Shown piece after piece: positions 25,008 through 36,196 of a DNA stretch of 64,000 nucleotides. The stretch is taken from NCBI RefSeq assembly GCF_037975245.1, contig NC_092567.1:10571376-10635375 (forward strand). Reading direction: 5' to 3'. This DNA comes from Apostichopus japonicus (Eukaryota > Echinodermata > Holothuroidea > Aspidochirotida > Stichopodidae). How positions within the stretch are numbered: the stretch's first letter is position 1; each line of letters starts with the position of its first letter. Position numbers and translations under genes: made by a program. Under the pieces are notes generated by a model, which saw only the letters and a program-made list of their open reading frames with translations, had not been told where the DNA came from and searched no databases.

Positions 25008-25919
25008 GTAAATTTGTATTAAGGGACATACAGTTATAGGACAGTGAAATAGTATAGACTAGGGGCACTTTCCCTGTACAGATTACAATTACCCCCTCAC
25101 CCCCCCCCCCCAGTTCCTCTTAAATGTCACACAATCAAGAGATCTCAGAAAGTCGTTCCATGGATTACTTACGGTATTGTTCGTTCTGTAACTACAAAGC
25201 ATTTCTTTACAGCCGCACACCTTCAAACAAGCTTAAATACACCATCTACAACACAAGTTGGCAACCAGTATTCGCGTAGCAAAGAAATCTAACTTTACGA
25301 ACATTTTCTGTGAATAAATGACTGTCCTCAGGAAAACTTGGAATGTTATTAAGGAAATCATTGGCAAAACGAAAGGATTCTGCCCGGGTTAATAATTATA
25401 AGCTTTTACATATAATGATAATGGAATTGAAAATGACCTTGAGGTTGCAAAGTATATCAATGATTACATCTCTAATATTAATCAAACTCTTGCTGACAAG
25501 ATTCAATATTTAAAATAGTAAACAAGTAACGGAAAATGGCTGGGCATTTTAAACAATGGAAAGAGTAAAGACATTTATAGCGATAGCTGGATTCGGATCA
25601 GAGGTCTGTTTCGAACCCCGTTGTAGACATTAACTTACTTTGCTATTTTCTAAGATTTCATTTTGTGATGTTCGTATGGGCTGCAACCCCCGCCCCAAAT
25701 TCCTACGCCTATGTCGATATGTATATTGTCATATGGCTACAACTCTAGCAACCTCGAATTTCACGAAAAGTTGGGTTAGTGCTGTCACAATTGCTACTTG
25801 TAAAAGTGTAACTTTGCATCATGCAACACTTAGTATTATCCAATTAACACATATGACTGAATAACAGTAAACAGGGAGTAGTGCTCGACAGCATCATAAC
25901 TCATAGTAAGTACTTTCAT

Positions 25920-27665
25920 ACTGTAGCATAATAGGGTTGCTGCACTTGGTACAGGGGAACAAAAATATAGCAACCACTAACGTAGAATATGAGGATTGCT
26001 ACACTTGATACAGGGTGACAACACTATAGCAAATACAAATGTAACATATTAGGATTGATACGGGGGAACAAAACTATAGCAACCACTAATGTAGAATATG
26101 AGGATTGGTACACTTGATACAGGGAGACAACACTATAGCAAATACTAATGTAGCATATTAGGATTGCTACTCTTGGTACAGGGGAACAACACTATAGCAA
26201 ATACTAATGTAGCATATTAGGATTGCTACGGGGGAACAAAACTATAGCAACCACTAATGTAAAATATGAGGATTGCTACACTGGGAACAAAACTATAGCT
26301 ACCACTAATGTAGAATATGAGGATTGGTACACTTGATACAGGGAGACAACACTATAGCAAATACTAATGTAGCATATTAGGATTGCTACTCTTGGTACAG
26401 GGGAACAACACTATAGCAAATACTAATGTAGCATATTAGGATTGCTACGGGGGAACAAAACTATAGCAACCACTAATGTAAAATATGAGGATTGCTACAC
26501 TGGGACCAAAACTATAGCTACCACTAATGTAGAATATGAGGATTGGTACACTTGATACAGGGAGACAACACTATAGCAAATACTAATGTAGCATATTAGG
26601 ATTGCTACTCTTGGTACAGGGGAACAACACTATAGCAGATACTAATGTAAAATATGAGGATTGCAACACTGGGAACAAAACTATAGCTACCACTAATGTA
26701 GAATATGAGGATTGCTACACATGATACAGTGAGATTCAACTATAGCAACCACTGAAGTAGCATGTTGGGGTTGCTACACTTGGTACAGGGAGACAACACT
26801 ATAGTAAACACTACTGTAGCATATTAGATTGCTATAGTTGATTCAGGGGAACAAAACAAGCAAATACTAATGTAGCATGTAAAGATTGCTACACTTGATA
26901 CAGGGGAACAAAATGATACCAAATACTTTTGTAGCATATTAGGATTACTACACTTGATAAAGGGGAACAAAACTAAAGCAACTTATAATGTAACATATTA
27001 GGATTGCTACACTTGATACAGGGGAACAAAATTATAGCAAATACTATTGTAGCATATTAGGATTTCTACACTTGATAAAGGGGAACAAAACTATAGAAAC
27101 TACTAATGTAACATATTATGATTGATGTACTTGATATTAGGGGAAAAAAAACTATAGCAAACACTAATGTAGCATAGGGTTACTACAATATGTTCAGAGG
27201 AACACAACTATAGCAACTATTAATGTAACATATGAGGGTTGCTTCACTTGGTACAGGGGAACAAAACTATAGCAACTACTTATGTAGAATATGAGGATTG
27301 CTACACTTGGTACATGGGAACAAAAATATAGCAACTACTAATGTACCATATTAGGATTGCTGCACTTGATACAGGGAACAACAATATAGCAACTACTAAT
27401 GTAGCATATTAGGATTGCTACACTTAGTGCAGGAAAACAAAGCTATAGCAACTACTAATGTAACATATTAGGAAACGCTACACTTGATACAGGGAACAAA
27501 ACTATGGCAACTACTATTGTAACATATTAGGATAGCTAGACTTGGTACATGTGGGGAACAAAACTATGGCAACTACTAATGTTATATATAAGGATTGCCA
27601 CACTTGAAACAGGGGAACAAAACTATAGCAACTACTGATGTAGCATATTAGGATTGCTATAATTG
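25920..27665. repeat. 59-bp minisatellite, copy B
   Basis: Roughly 30 units of the same 59-bp repeat as in copy A, but with a different internal order: the first third is made of ~180-bp blocks repeated three times (GATTGCTACGGGGGAACAAAAC units), which copy A lacks. The array has therefore been rearranged since the segmental duplication. Confidence 0.94.
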
Positions 27666-27904
27666 GTTACATATAAACAGCATGTCTTTCCTTTTCCTTC
27701 GTCAAGTATTCTTTCGTTTGTTGTATTGTTATTAATATACTCCTATCTTTTCTATTCCTCTTTTTATATTGCTTTTCTTTATGTTTGCTACCATTTCTGT
27801 TAATTGGATTTGCACGAAAAGATACGAGTGGCCTTTTCAGCTCTACTCCATTTGTTTTGTTTTGATATGTTTTCCAACCTTCCAACACACTGTTAAACTT
27901 ACAG

Positions 27905-28011
27905 CGGGAAAAATAGAAAATGAAACCGAATTCAATCAGTTTAGATATTGTTTGGATTTCTCCGGCAAAGGAAATGACCGTGCTAGGAGTATTTCTAATA
28001 AATATATATAA
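27905..28011 (+). CDS. Candidate terminal exon, copy B
   Basis: Same length as 16,356-16,462 with the same acceptor (TTAAACTTACAG), ending in TAA with an overlapping AATAAA. The protein differs from copy A only at the end (ARSISNKYI against ARNISNKYL), and the GGT to GGA change is silent. Together with the intact signal exon this makes copy B the likely functional one. The encoded part has a single cysteine (FRYC) and an NET glycosylation sequon. Function unknown. Confidence 0.4.
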
Positions 28012-29570
28012 GCAATGTTTGGATTTATAGTTATTGCATCCTTCCGCCAGTTCAACCGCCAGCGCATCGTAGACATTATTGACCTCACATTATGATAATA
28101 TCATGTATGTTATGAATATCTATGTATCGCGTGTTGTAGGGCAGTATCTTTTCCGGGTTTCCACACTTCACTAAACTATATATATGTGCTGTATTATGAC
28201 ATACACTCTCAACGATGAAGCTGTCAGCAGAAATCCATAGTGGTTAATATACACCACAGTGCCGTCTTTTACTTTAGTTTATGGGAAGATTGGATCAGGC
28301 GAATTGGAGTGTACGTAGCAAATGACTAAAGTTACTTTTGACCTCATGTACAGGCCCAGATGATTAAGTATCAGCTCAATCCAATTAGCGCAACGTTGTG
28401 TATAATATATGATTTGCCTGTCATAGAATTAAGCTAGTTGTAGTAGTACTTTATTTACCTCTCTGTCGTTACAGACCAGTCTAGCAGGTTACAACTCATT
28501 TGGTTTTATTGCAGGGTAATAATATAGCGATAGAGTTGTTAACATTAACGTTTGTCCCTCACTACTCAGACACATTGGTATTGTTTCACACTACATCACT
28601 GCCGTAACTTGTAGGCCTATATCAATTATTAGGAATGTTTGGGGCAAAGAGTAGCTATTTGCGATCCACATTTTGATTTGGTGTAATTCTGTTTATAGAT
28701 ATTTATTTAAAGTTACCTTTTGTTATCGTTTGGAACAATATGTCAAGCAGGTTCCCTTGTGTCACTCTAAGTTTGACCTCTTTCAAGGAGAACGGCAGGG
28801 AGGGGACATCTTGTAATTTTACTGCTGAGAGGGAGAAAATAAGATAGGACGTAATATTTATAGTGGTTATGGACACTTCAATATACTGTCTTGAAAATCA
28901 ATAAATTATTCAAATTATTTAATACAACATAATCTCAGGAAGTAAAGCCCATTATAATATGAAGATAAAAACTATTAAATTCCACTTAGTACTGGTTCTT
29001 GTCAAAATCACTATGCATTTGTGTGTCCGAAATCCTTAGTGCATAAGCTTTGTACAATCTCGTGAAGCATATAGCGTATGCATATGAACTATGTACGTGA
29101 TCTAACACTGTAGCTACATACCCGTACGTATACATCCGTCAGTTTCAACCTACTTTCCTGATTGCGCACTAGAGAAATCGTTGCTGAATAAGGAAGTGCA
29201 TCTCGAAAGTAGCCTACGATAGTAACCTATAGACTAAAGCTGTATGTATACAATGTAACTTTATTTACAACTATAAAAAAGAGAAACTAGGGGCAAATAA
29301 AATTCAGGTGTCTCACACTGTGTTAAAACCGTAAAAACTTGGACGAAAATTTGAAATTAGGGATGATAGTAAAATGATTCTGCTGAAAATATCACTTTTA
29401 AATATTCACAACAAATCGAGACGTTTCACGTTTGGTGGAGAACAATATTGAGCGAGAGTTACATGACAAATGAAGATGCATATACCGCTTCCTTGAGTTT
29501 GATATTCATGGCAGCTATTCTTGCTCGAAGAGTATCCTTAAATCAAATACAAACCATGGAAGGGTAGTGC

Positions 29571-30290
29571 TGTCCCCTCCTCCCTCCTCCCTCCTCCCTC
29601 CTCCCTCCTCCCTCCTCCCTCCTCCCTCCTCCCTCCTCCCTCCTCCCTCCTCCCTCCTCCCTCCTCCCTCCTCCCTCCTCCCTCCTCCCTCCTCCCTCCT
29701 CCCTCCTCCCTCCTCCCTCCTCCCTCCTCCCTCCTCCCTCCTCCCTCCTCCCTCCTCCCTCCTCCCTCCTCCCTCCTCCCTCCTCCCTCCTCCCTCCTCC
29801 CTCCTCCCTCCTCCCTCCTCCCTCCTCCCTCCTCCCTCCTCCCTCCTCCCTCCTCCCTCTTCCCTCCTCCCTCCTCCCTCCTCCCTCCTCCCTCATCACC
29901 CATCACCCATCACCCATCCCTCGTCCCTCATCCCTCATCCCTCATCCCTCCTCATCCCTCCTCATCCCTCCTCATCCCTCCTCAACCTTCCTCATCCCTC
30001 CTCATCCCTCCTCATCCCTCCTCATCCATCCTCATCCCTCCTCATCCATCCTCATCCCTCCCTATCCCTCCCTATCCCTCCCTATCCCTCCCTATCCCTC
30101 CTCCCTCCTCCCTCATCCCTCCTCCCTCCTCCCTCCTCCCTCCTCCCTCCTCCCTCCTCCCTCCTCCCTCCTCCCTCCTCCCTCCTCCCTCCTCCCGCCT
30201 CCCTCCTCGCTGCTCGCTCCTCCCTCCTCCCTCTTCCCTCCTTCCTCCTCCCTCCTCCCTCCTCCCTCCTCCCTCCTCCCTCCTCCCCCT
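29571..30290. repeat. Pyrimidine-only (CCTCCCT)n satellite tract
   Basis: About 46 uninterrupted 7-bp units (CCTCCCT) run from ~29,573 to ~29,893. A middle section follows of 7-bp CATCACC and 10-bp CTCATCCCTC / CCTATCCCTC variants, and then 7-bp units again to ~30,290. The upper strand is almost purely C and T for 700 bases. The long proline/serine/leucine frame on one strand and the glycine/arginine/glutamate frames on the other are translations of the repeat. Such mirror-symmetric purine-pyrimidine tracts can form triplex DNA. Confidence 0.97.
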
Positions 30291-30299
30291 CGCGTCATT

Positions 30300-30690
30300 A
30301 GTGTATAAATTTAGTAACTGACGTTTCCCTGCTATAGTATATGTAGTATTGCCTCTGCTTCGGTTGGATAATTATGAATATATTTGTTATGTTACTAAGT
30401 TTGCTGAAGAAATGACTCATATTTAAAAACGTTTTACAAATAAAAGAAAACAGTATATAAATGTTACCCAAATACTCAAATCAGGACGTATGGCACATCA
30501 GTTATACGACAGGTTTTACTGGGTGATCACGGTAATACATGAAGTAGTGGATGTGTTTCGCAAAAAATCTTTGTATATCGGATTGATGTCTGCACAATTT
30601 GGATATATTTACTGGTTTTGTAATATAATCCAGATACTGTCACAATTACCTTAGATTTACAAAGGCTTGATCTATTGCTATGGCATTGTA
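30300..30690. other. No gene seen
   Basis: AT-rich sequence between the pyrimidine tract and the local repeat array. No exon or repeat recognised. Confidence 0.4.
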
Positions 30691-31854
30691 TGTTCATCAA
30701 CACTTCCACAAACATAGTTGGACACAACCTCCCACTTCCAGGACCATTCGATACCAGAACCAATGTTAAAGGATTGAATATAACAATAAAAAGGATTTCA
30801 TTATTATTGAAAATAGAGGTCATTGAGTCAATGATATTTACACCAGAACAAAGGACATCCAATTAAACCCTAAGTAGGTAAGTAAATACGGTTAACTTAT
30901 TGTACTAATCAATGAAGGAATTAAGTGAGGTGGGTATAGTGCAAGACCTGGTGACAAAAAGGAATCCACCACTCCCCTACACACACACACACGCACACGC
31001 TAGAACGCATTGAGTGTCAATTTACATCCAAGTTGTTCCATTTGAGTGCATGTGACATGTGTGTTTGTGTGTGACTTCCATTCGCTGTTGATTTTGAACT
31101 CTTCTATGTGGTTTGCTGTCTTCTTTGTTAATAGTTAATAGATTGTACTAATCAATGAAGGAATTAAGAAAGGTTAGTTACCGTACTCGCCCCTCACTAC
31201 AGTAAATGGGTCACGTGTCACACGTCGGATGAGACAGCTATCTACAACTAAAAAACCTATACTTGCACAAGTACCTAGAAAGTATATTGAATCAACATAT
31301 TGTACTAATCAATGAAGGACTTAAAGGTGGTTGATAGTTTGAACTTAGCTGTGTGTCTGCTTTCTTGTGTGTTCCTCACCACTTCCACAAACATAGTTGG
31401 ACACAACCTCCCACTTCCAGGACCATTCGATACCAGAACCAATGATCAAGGATTGGATATAACATAAAAAGGATTTCCATATTATTGAAACTAGAGGTCA
31501 TTGAGTCAATGATATTTACACCAATACAACAGGACATCCACTTGAACCCTGATTAGGTAAGTAAATACGGTTAACATATTGTACTAATCAATGAAGGAAT
31601 TAAGGGAGATGGGTATAGTACAGAACCTGGTGACAAAAAGGGAATCCATCACTCCCGCCCCCCCCCCCCCTACGGCTACACACAGACACAGACACGCTAG
31701 AACGCATTGAGTGTCAATTTGTATCCAAGTTGTTCCATTTTGGGTGCATGTGACATGTGTGTGTGTGTTTGTGTGTGACTTCCATTCACTGTTGATTTTG
31801 AACTCTTCTATGTAGTTTGCTTTCTTCTTTGTTTAATAGTTAATATATTGTACT
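30691..31854. repeat. Local array of related segments, part 1
   Basis: Three kinds of segment, each beginning at the junction motif TTGTACTAATCAATGAAGG (30,900; 31,144; 31,301; 31,579), follow one another. One kind contains GACAAAAAGG and GACTTCCATTC, one CACTACAGTAAATGGGTCAC, one CACTTCCACAAACATAGTTG. The first and third kinds appear twice with a period of ~680 bp. The forward frame at 30,675 and reverse frame at 30,527 are within it and not convincing as genes. Confidence 0.85.
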
Positions 31855-33780
31855 CAGGTGCGTATCCAGGGGGGCGTTGGGGGCGCGCGCCCCCCGGGTA
31901 AGGAAAAGAGGAGAGAAAAAAGAGAAGAAAAAAGGGAAAAGGAGGGGGGAAAAGAAAAGGAGGAGAGGAAGGAAGGGAAAAGAAAAAGAAAAAGAGAGAA
32001 AAAGGAGAAAAGGAGGGAGTAGAAGATAGCCAAGGCCTCGGGAAGAGAAAGAGGAACAGTCATAGTTAAGCGCTGATCCCTATTATATACACAGGGTAGC
32101 CAGTGACAGATCAAGGATTACGGAGGGGGTGTGCGCCTCACCCTACCCCTTACACCGACAACTCCATTTTTGACGTTTCAATTTTTTATCTCTCACTAAT
32201 GTATCTATATAAATACTATATATGGTCTATCATAACGCGTGTGTGTGTATGGACGCCTTAAACAATTGTACAATTGTGCTATATGGAACCAACTGTGGCT
32301 GGTCTTCAACTGACGCATTTCAGGAAGGGGGCGACCGCCCCCCCCCCCCGAGCAAATTTTCTTTATGACATCGCTAGTAATTTCAAAATATACAATGCTT
32401 AGATGCAACTTACAAGGCCTGGAAAGTGTCATTTCCAGCGATCTGGGAGGCATTTTCGGCCAAAATTTTTAATGTACGCTTCGCGCCAACCCATGGTGGC
32501 GCTTCGCTTAGATATTTTGCCTACAGGCTTCGCCCCTCCCTTGGCAATTACTCGCTACACGCCTGGTGGAATTTGTAAAGCAAAGAGCGTATATAACATC
32601 ATATCAGTGAGCAATGCATGCATGTTCCACGATGAACAGCCTCAAAAACTGTCTATGTGTGTAGTTAAAGGCGTAGGAGCCCAATTGGATTTAGGGGCTG
32701 TAATGACTTGCACGAAAAAAAGCCAAAATTTTTCGCGCGCTCCGCGCGCGTTCAACATACCGATGCCAATATCATATAAGCAAGCATCGGTCATTACATT
32801 GCATGGCATAGTGTACCGCACGGTCCGTCAAAGTTGCACATTATACCGCCGGATGTTAATGTAAACAACCAAATGTCTTATGTAGATGGAGAAAAAGCAT
32901 ACAGATCCATTTATGTCAAAACTCTTTTACAGTAGTAATGTCGGCCAAGCTTAGACCTTTATTTTAATTACCAACGAGATCATTTTTAAGCTATTCATTG
33001 CTATTTATTTTTCTTTCAGTAGGTGCCCGAAAAAGTGGGAAAATATTTGGTTGCGGGGGGGGGGGTGGGCTGCAGCCCCCGCCTCCTACGAGACCTACGC
33101 CTATGTGTGTAGTGTTCGGTTTCGATATACCTGATATCGGAAATATCTGCTATTTTTCGTTTCCTTCAACCAAGTTTTATAATAGCCATTATAAGAGGTT
33201 GCAATATTTCTACACCAAGAAATTAACTGTGTCGGAATTTTCCAAAATTTCCTCATCAACATTCTTCATCATACTTTCCTTTACTCGTCTTGACCTGTCT
33301 GTTAGCGGTTCAAGGAGGTTTTTCTATATTGGTTGTCCATAGATTGAATTTTGTGCAACATTATGGGTATGTTTTCAAGTGATTTTATTCACGAGAAATG
33401 GGAATTTTCAAATTATCAACAAATAATGGGCTTAAAACCTTCAAAAGTGGGGCTGAAGGATATTGTGGGCCGTGACGTAGAACCACCTACAAAAGCAATG
33501 ATCCATAGGACATGCAATGAGGTCGAACATGGTGTGTGACTGGTGACAATCTTCAAAAAGGTTATGGATGGAAAAAAAAAAACTTTTGGGAAATACTTGG
33601 TTATCAGGCAAAAGTGTACATCTGGTTGCTCATTTTCAAGCCCGATAAGTGCCATTTCCGGTGATCTGGGGGGTATCAAAATCAGAAATTTTCTTCTACG
33701 CTCCGCGCCAACTGATGGTGGCGCTACGCTTAGATAGTACTTCGCGCCCCCCGGATTTGAAAATCCTGGATACGCGCCTG
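31855..33780. mobile_element. 1,926-bp copy of the 9403-type transposon
   Basis: Termini CAGGTGCGTATCCAGG and inverted CAGGCGCGTATCCAGG, flanked by GTACT on both sides (31,850-31,854 and 33,781-33,785). The empty site TTGTACTAATCAATG is present at other segment junctions of the same array. The first ~880 bp parallel 9403-10,160 including the purine tract and a hairpin core (32,483-32,502), and the last ~230 bp parallel 10,160-10,387 with a second core (33,705-33,724). Between them (~32,735-33,550) is an extra ~0.8-kb insert bearing a poly-G/CAGCCCCCGC block. No transposase is seen. Confidence 0.9.
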
Positions 33781-34470
33781 GTACTAATCAATGAAGGAAC
33801 TGAAAAATGTTAGTTAACGTACTCGCCCCTCACTACAGTAAATGGGTCACGTGTCACACGTCGGATGAGACAGCAATCTACAACTAAGAAACCTTTACTT
33901 GCACAAGTATCTAGAAAGTATATGAAGTATATGATTGTACTAATCAATAAAGGAATTTAGAAATAAGGGGTTAATCAACGGTCTAGCGTGCATTACTCAC
34001 AGGATTAATGCACGATCGGGGTAATGCAAGCGATGCACGAGGGCGGAGCCCGAGTGCATCCAACGATAGCATTAACACCCGGAGTGCATTAATCATGTGA
34101 GTAACGCACGTTAGACCGTTCATTAACCCCGTTCATTCATACACTACCATTTGTGTGGGGGAAAATCATAAAACAAAACATTTTTGGTTACATATAACCA
34201 AAGATTTATTAAAGTGATGCCCCTTAATTTTACCGTGCGGTACTCACAGGATTAACCACGGTCAGCTGACCTGAATGGACCAATAGGATTTAGGAATCTT
34301 TACTAAGTATGAATGAAGGTCAGTTAACGTATCCGCCCCACCATACAGTAAATAGGTCACGTGTCACCAGTCGGATGAGACAGCTATCTACAACTAAAAA
34401 ACCTATACTTGCATAAGTACCTACAAAGTTTATTAAGTCAATATATTGTACTAATCAATGAAGGAATTAA
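33781..34470. repeat. Local array of related segments, part 2
   Basis: Continuation of the array after the transposon: segments starting at the TACTAATCAATGAAGG motif at 33,782, 33,938 (variant CAATAAAGG) and 34,449, with the GTCGGATGAGACAGC block repeated at ~33,861 and ~34,370. It contains the palindromic element at 33,967-34,130. Confidence 0.8.
33967..34130. mobile_element. 164-bp palindromic MITE-like element
   Basis: The first ~47 bases (GGGGTTAATCAACGGTCTAG...) and the last ~47 (reverse complement GGGGTTAATGAACGGTCTAA...) form an inverted repeat with only a few mismatches. The centre is also partly self-complementary (AGTGCAT / ATGCAC boxes around GGGCGGAGCCC). Almost the whole sequence can fold into one hairpin. 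No protein coding; no certain target duplication. Confidence 0.8.
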
Positions 34471-36196
34471 GAAAGGTGGATGGTAGTTTAAACTAAGCTC
34501 TGTGTTTGCTTTCTTGTTTGTTCGTTACCACTTCCCCAATGATATTATAGCGTGACGTATTACGGGGTGTAACATCCCCTGACAAGACTTTTGGTAATGG
34601 AGTCTCTCTTTTGTTTTCACCATGCTCATTAACCTGTGCGTATTATGTGCGTGTGTTTGTGCCTTCTGTTACTGTTATTTGTCATACAGCTTCTAAAGAG
34701 GATTCTGCTAGGATCAAAACGTCAGGCCCACTTACTTTTACACATGTTTCGTTCTCGAAATCTTCCTTCGTGTAACATGTTCTTGTAGTAACATGATTTT
34801 CAGATGTTGTTCGAGTGTCTCGAATGCATTTTTGTTTAAGGATTGAGGTATTATTAGAAATGACTGGAAAATTGCGAGAGTGAGAAATGAAAGAAATACA
34901 GACATTCACTACTTATGTACTGTAAAGCTTCTGTGAAAACCTATACCTAACTGCATGTCCTCGAGATCTATTTCGGTGTAGCCTACCTCACAAAAGCTGC
35001 ATTTTAAATTTATGTTTAGAGGATTGATTCGCATTAAGTATAGAAACTCATAACCTTACTAATTTTGCAGGTTACTACCTGCAGTAAAAATAAAGGTTGG
35101 ATGGCACATTGCAAAGATCCGCATGTAAAATGTAGTTTTACTTTCTGAAAAGGTCCCAAATACATGACGTACATGTGAGCATGCGTAGAAGCTGTAAATA
35201 CGGTGATACGACCATAATCGATGTTGTTGACCACAAATCCATATTGGCCGTTCACTATATTGATATAGCGGGGAACATTTAAATGTGGCTCAGGCGACGA
35301 ATGTATTGTATTCAAAGAAAAAGAAAACTAGTTTAACGTAAGACTCCAGCGGTACGTTAGAGTTATAACTTACATACTTATGTAAGGTACTAATTGAGAG
35401 GGCGAAATTAAACAACCTGCTATCATATAAGCAAATTATGGCTGCTAAGAAGGAGCATGAGGGCAAGGGGAGAGGAGATGGGAGGAAATTATATAACACC
35501 GTTATCTCGCGTATGTCTAATGAACGAGAAATAACACATTTCTCAAATAGAAGGTAACATGAGCTTCCGCAGCGTTGCTGCTCTTGTTTTAACAATACAG
35601 CAATCCGTACACAATCCTACATACATATGTGTGTAGTAATGCATACAACCAATGTATGGTTCATAATTCTTTACAGTGGTGTGTAATTCGCTATTTCGGC
35701 TACTCTATACACATCACGTTTTATGCTAGACACACTCGAATCACAAACCTCCATTTCCTCGTAGAATAAATAGAATGCTGACACAATCCTAAGGAATGTA
35801 AATACCGAAACTGAAGCATCCATTCCTTATTACCGTTGTATACATTTATCATATTTTCCATCCTTGTCTTCCATTATATATCTCTGATCTTCCAAATAAA
35901 CAACATTGGCGAAGCGTCTTGCAAATATGATACCGTATCTACAGTATAATAACTGTCATTTTAAAACGCACAACAAAATAACGCGGATGCTATAACACCA
36001 AGTTTGTTAACATTTCTTCGAGCTTCAATCACCGCCACCGCCAAACCCCACACCATTCTATATACCTTTAAATTTAACTCTCGCCATTTCCATGTGTCTC
36101 CTCTGCAAAAAGGAAAACAAATTGATTGTATACTTCAATTGATAGAACCACATCTGACATTTTTACTCATGTCCAACAACCCCCTATTATTATTTA
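34471..36196. other. No gene recognised
   Basis: Besides the hammerhead-like motif at 34,689-34,728 this stretch holds several short reverse-strand frames (34,682-35,595) without recognisable domains or conserved neighbours. I do not support them as genes. Confidence 0.35.
34689..34728 (+). ncRNA. Degenerate hammerhead-ribozyme-like motif
   Basis: The core GCTAGGATCAAAACGTCAGG matches the stem II / GAAAC / GTC half seen at 56.87 kb. The 5' half (TTCTAAAGAGGATTCT) is an eroded form of CTGANGA plus stem II. Probably an inactive relic of the same dispersed family, followed in both places by ACTTACTTTTACAC. Confidence 0.4.

Larger units (their letters stand above)
18212..29553. repeat. Segmental duplication, copy B (~11.3 kb)
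   Basis: Direct tandem copy of 5,905-18,012. It lacks the SINE, the 9403 transposon and the 10498 MITE of copy A but carries a private insertion around 20,990-22,500. Its exon-like blocks are in better condition: the signal-peptide exon has an ATG and no stop, and the block at 24,080 is in frame. The copy ends at AATCAAATACA, and the pyrimidine tract starts about 20 bases later. Confidence 0.92.

Noticed and set aside
29538-30301. Long open frames (up to 244 codons) rich in Pro/Ser/Leu or Gly/Arg/Glu
   Set aside because: They are translations of the (CCTCCCT)n tract; a 7-base unit keeps all frames open without any coding meaning.
32403-33737. Several frames of 60-150 codons with LMVALRLDS/TDGGAxLR endings
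   Set aside because: All are translations of the repeated hairpin core of the transposon family.
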